A stretch of 6,333 nt of DNA from an uncultured Syntrophobacteraceae bacterium (GTDB lineage: Bacteria > Desulfobacterota > Syntrophobacteria > Syntrophobacterales > Syntrophobacteraceae): positions 1 to 6,333 of the forward strand of contig CALBZH010000413.1 of assembly GCA_937889795.1 (NCBI GenBank), given 5' to 3'. Every line of letters begins with the position of its first letter. Position 1 is the stretch's first letter. This document shows, piece by piece, positions 5,684-6,333 of the stretch. The translations under genes were made by a program, and so were the position numbers. The notes beneath the pieces are model-generated. The model did no database searches. It had not been told where the DNA came from and saw nothing but the letters and a program-made list of their open reading frames with translations.

Positions 5684-6333
5684 ATGGGAGATGTCTCTAA
5701 AGCTATCCAGAAATACATCAACGAAAACATTAAGCTCTCTCAGCCCGATATTAGCAGATCGGCCCGAAGCCGGGATTGGTTACTTGGTCGAATAAGCAGT
5801 GTAATCAGTAATAGGAGAAATGAGCCTTCTCTTTACTCAGATAAGCCATATTTGAATTTTGGAAGCTATGTCAAGCAGACAAAGGTTCAAGTGGTCGATG
5901 AATACGACATCATGGTTACGTTGGACAGTGCAGGGGGAAGCTATACGCATAATGGGGCGACCATCGGCCACGGCCAAGGAAATCTTATCATACTGAATCC
6001 TCTATTTAATGATAGATTTCTAAAGACAGATAGGACAGGTGTAAGCCCCACAAAGATTCTGAACTGGCTAAAAGGAGTGGTGAAGGAAGTTCTGGACCCA
6101 CACGGGGGAGATCCACCAGTAAGAAACGGACAAGCCATCGTTGCCCATATAAATAATACCGATACCACCTTTGATCTAGTTCCTGCCGCAATTCTGAAAA
6201 GAGTGAGCGACAATAAGATTTTCTATGCCATTCCTAAAGGGGATCAGGCTGACAACTGGCTGGCAACCGCTCCCGAGGATGACATCAAGGCCGTTGAAAC
6301 AGCAGCCGATGGAAGGACAAACTTCAGAAACGT
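5684..6333 (+). CDS. CBASS cGAS/DncV-like nucleotidyltransferase (CD-NTase), 3' end missing
   Basis: The first 216 residues of a CD-NTase, the signal-producing enzyme of CBASS, which makes cyclic di- or trinucleotides (or related oligonucleotides) on phage infection. Seen here: an N-terminal helix (1-20), FGSYVKQTKV at 59-68 with the Gly60-Ser61 nucleotide-binding pair, EYDIMVTL at 73-80 giving metal ligands Glu73 and Asp75, and Asp164 in TFDLVPA as the third acid. Further on come YAIP at 181-184 and WLATAPEDD at 192-200, typical of Mab21/CD-NTase proteins. All catalytic residues are intact. Glu-x-Asp in place of Asp-x-Asp matches animal cGAS. ATG directly follows the effector stop, with AAGGGG (5673-5678) five bases upstream. 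The reading frame is open to the window edge; the C-terminal helical domain, which determines product choice, is absent, so clade and product cannot be assigned. Confidence 0.93.
   Translation, partial: MGDVSKAIQKYINENIKLSQPDISRSARSRDWLLGRISSVISNRRNEPSLYSDKPYLNFGSYVKQTKVQVVDEYDIMVTLDSAGGSYTHNGATIGHGQGNLIILNPLFNDRFLKTDRTGVSPTKILNWLKGVVKEVLDPHGGDPPVRNGQAIVAHINNTDTTFDLVPAAILKRVSDNKIFYAIPKGDQADNWLATAPEDDIKAVETAADGRTNFRN

Overview
The window looks bacterial: genes are densely packed, share start/stop overlaps and carry strong AGGAG-type ribosome binding sites. Base composition looks mid-range. The families present occur across many phyla, so no genus can be named from this sequence. The mix of small accessory enzymes, an orphan cysteine-cluster protein, gene-poor gaps and an antiphage cassette is typical of an accessory (defence-island-like) region.

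Left part (about 1-2282, minus strand): a compact operon read right to left. It encodes an unrecognised 65-residue protein, a circularly permuted YpsA-type SLOG protein (often annotated 'putative molybdenum carrier'), a gamma-glutamylcyclotransferase-family protein, and a YafJ-type class II glutamine amidotransferase. The first two overlap by ATGA. The last two overlap by 8 nt, with the amidotransferase starting at GTG. Two of the four proteins belong to families that act on gamma-glutamyl bonds. A doubtful 64-residue ORF follows, and the first 63 bases hold nothing I can support.

Middle (2283-4193): about 700 bases with one weak ORF and several inverted repeats, including a possible minus-strand terminator near 2372-2398. 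Then comes a 394-residue minus-strand protein with a YkgJ/FliB-like cysteine cluster, followed by two tandem copies of a helical, winged-helix-like module. I could not match this architecture to a named protein.

Right part (4194-6333): a 665-base divergent intergenic region, then a plus-strand CBASS antiphage cassette. It consists of a four-transmembrane S-4TM effector (274 aa) directly abutted by a cGAS/DncV-like (CD-NTase) nucleotidyltransferase that runs off the window end. The usual CBASS logic is that infection activates the cyclase, its cyclic (oligo)nucleotide binds the membrane effector, and the effector damages the inner membrane. The cyclase uses a G-S ... E-x-D ... D active site whose E-x-D resembles that of animal cGAS. 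Whether ubiquitin-like accessory genes (Cap2/Cap3) or HORMA/TRIP13 genes follow cannot be seen.
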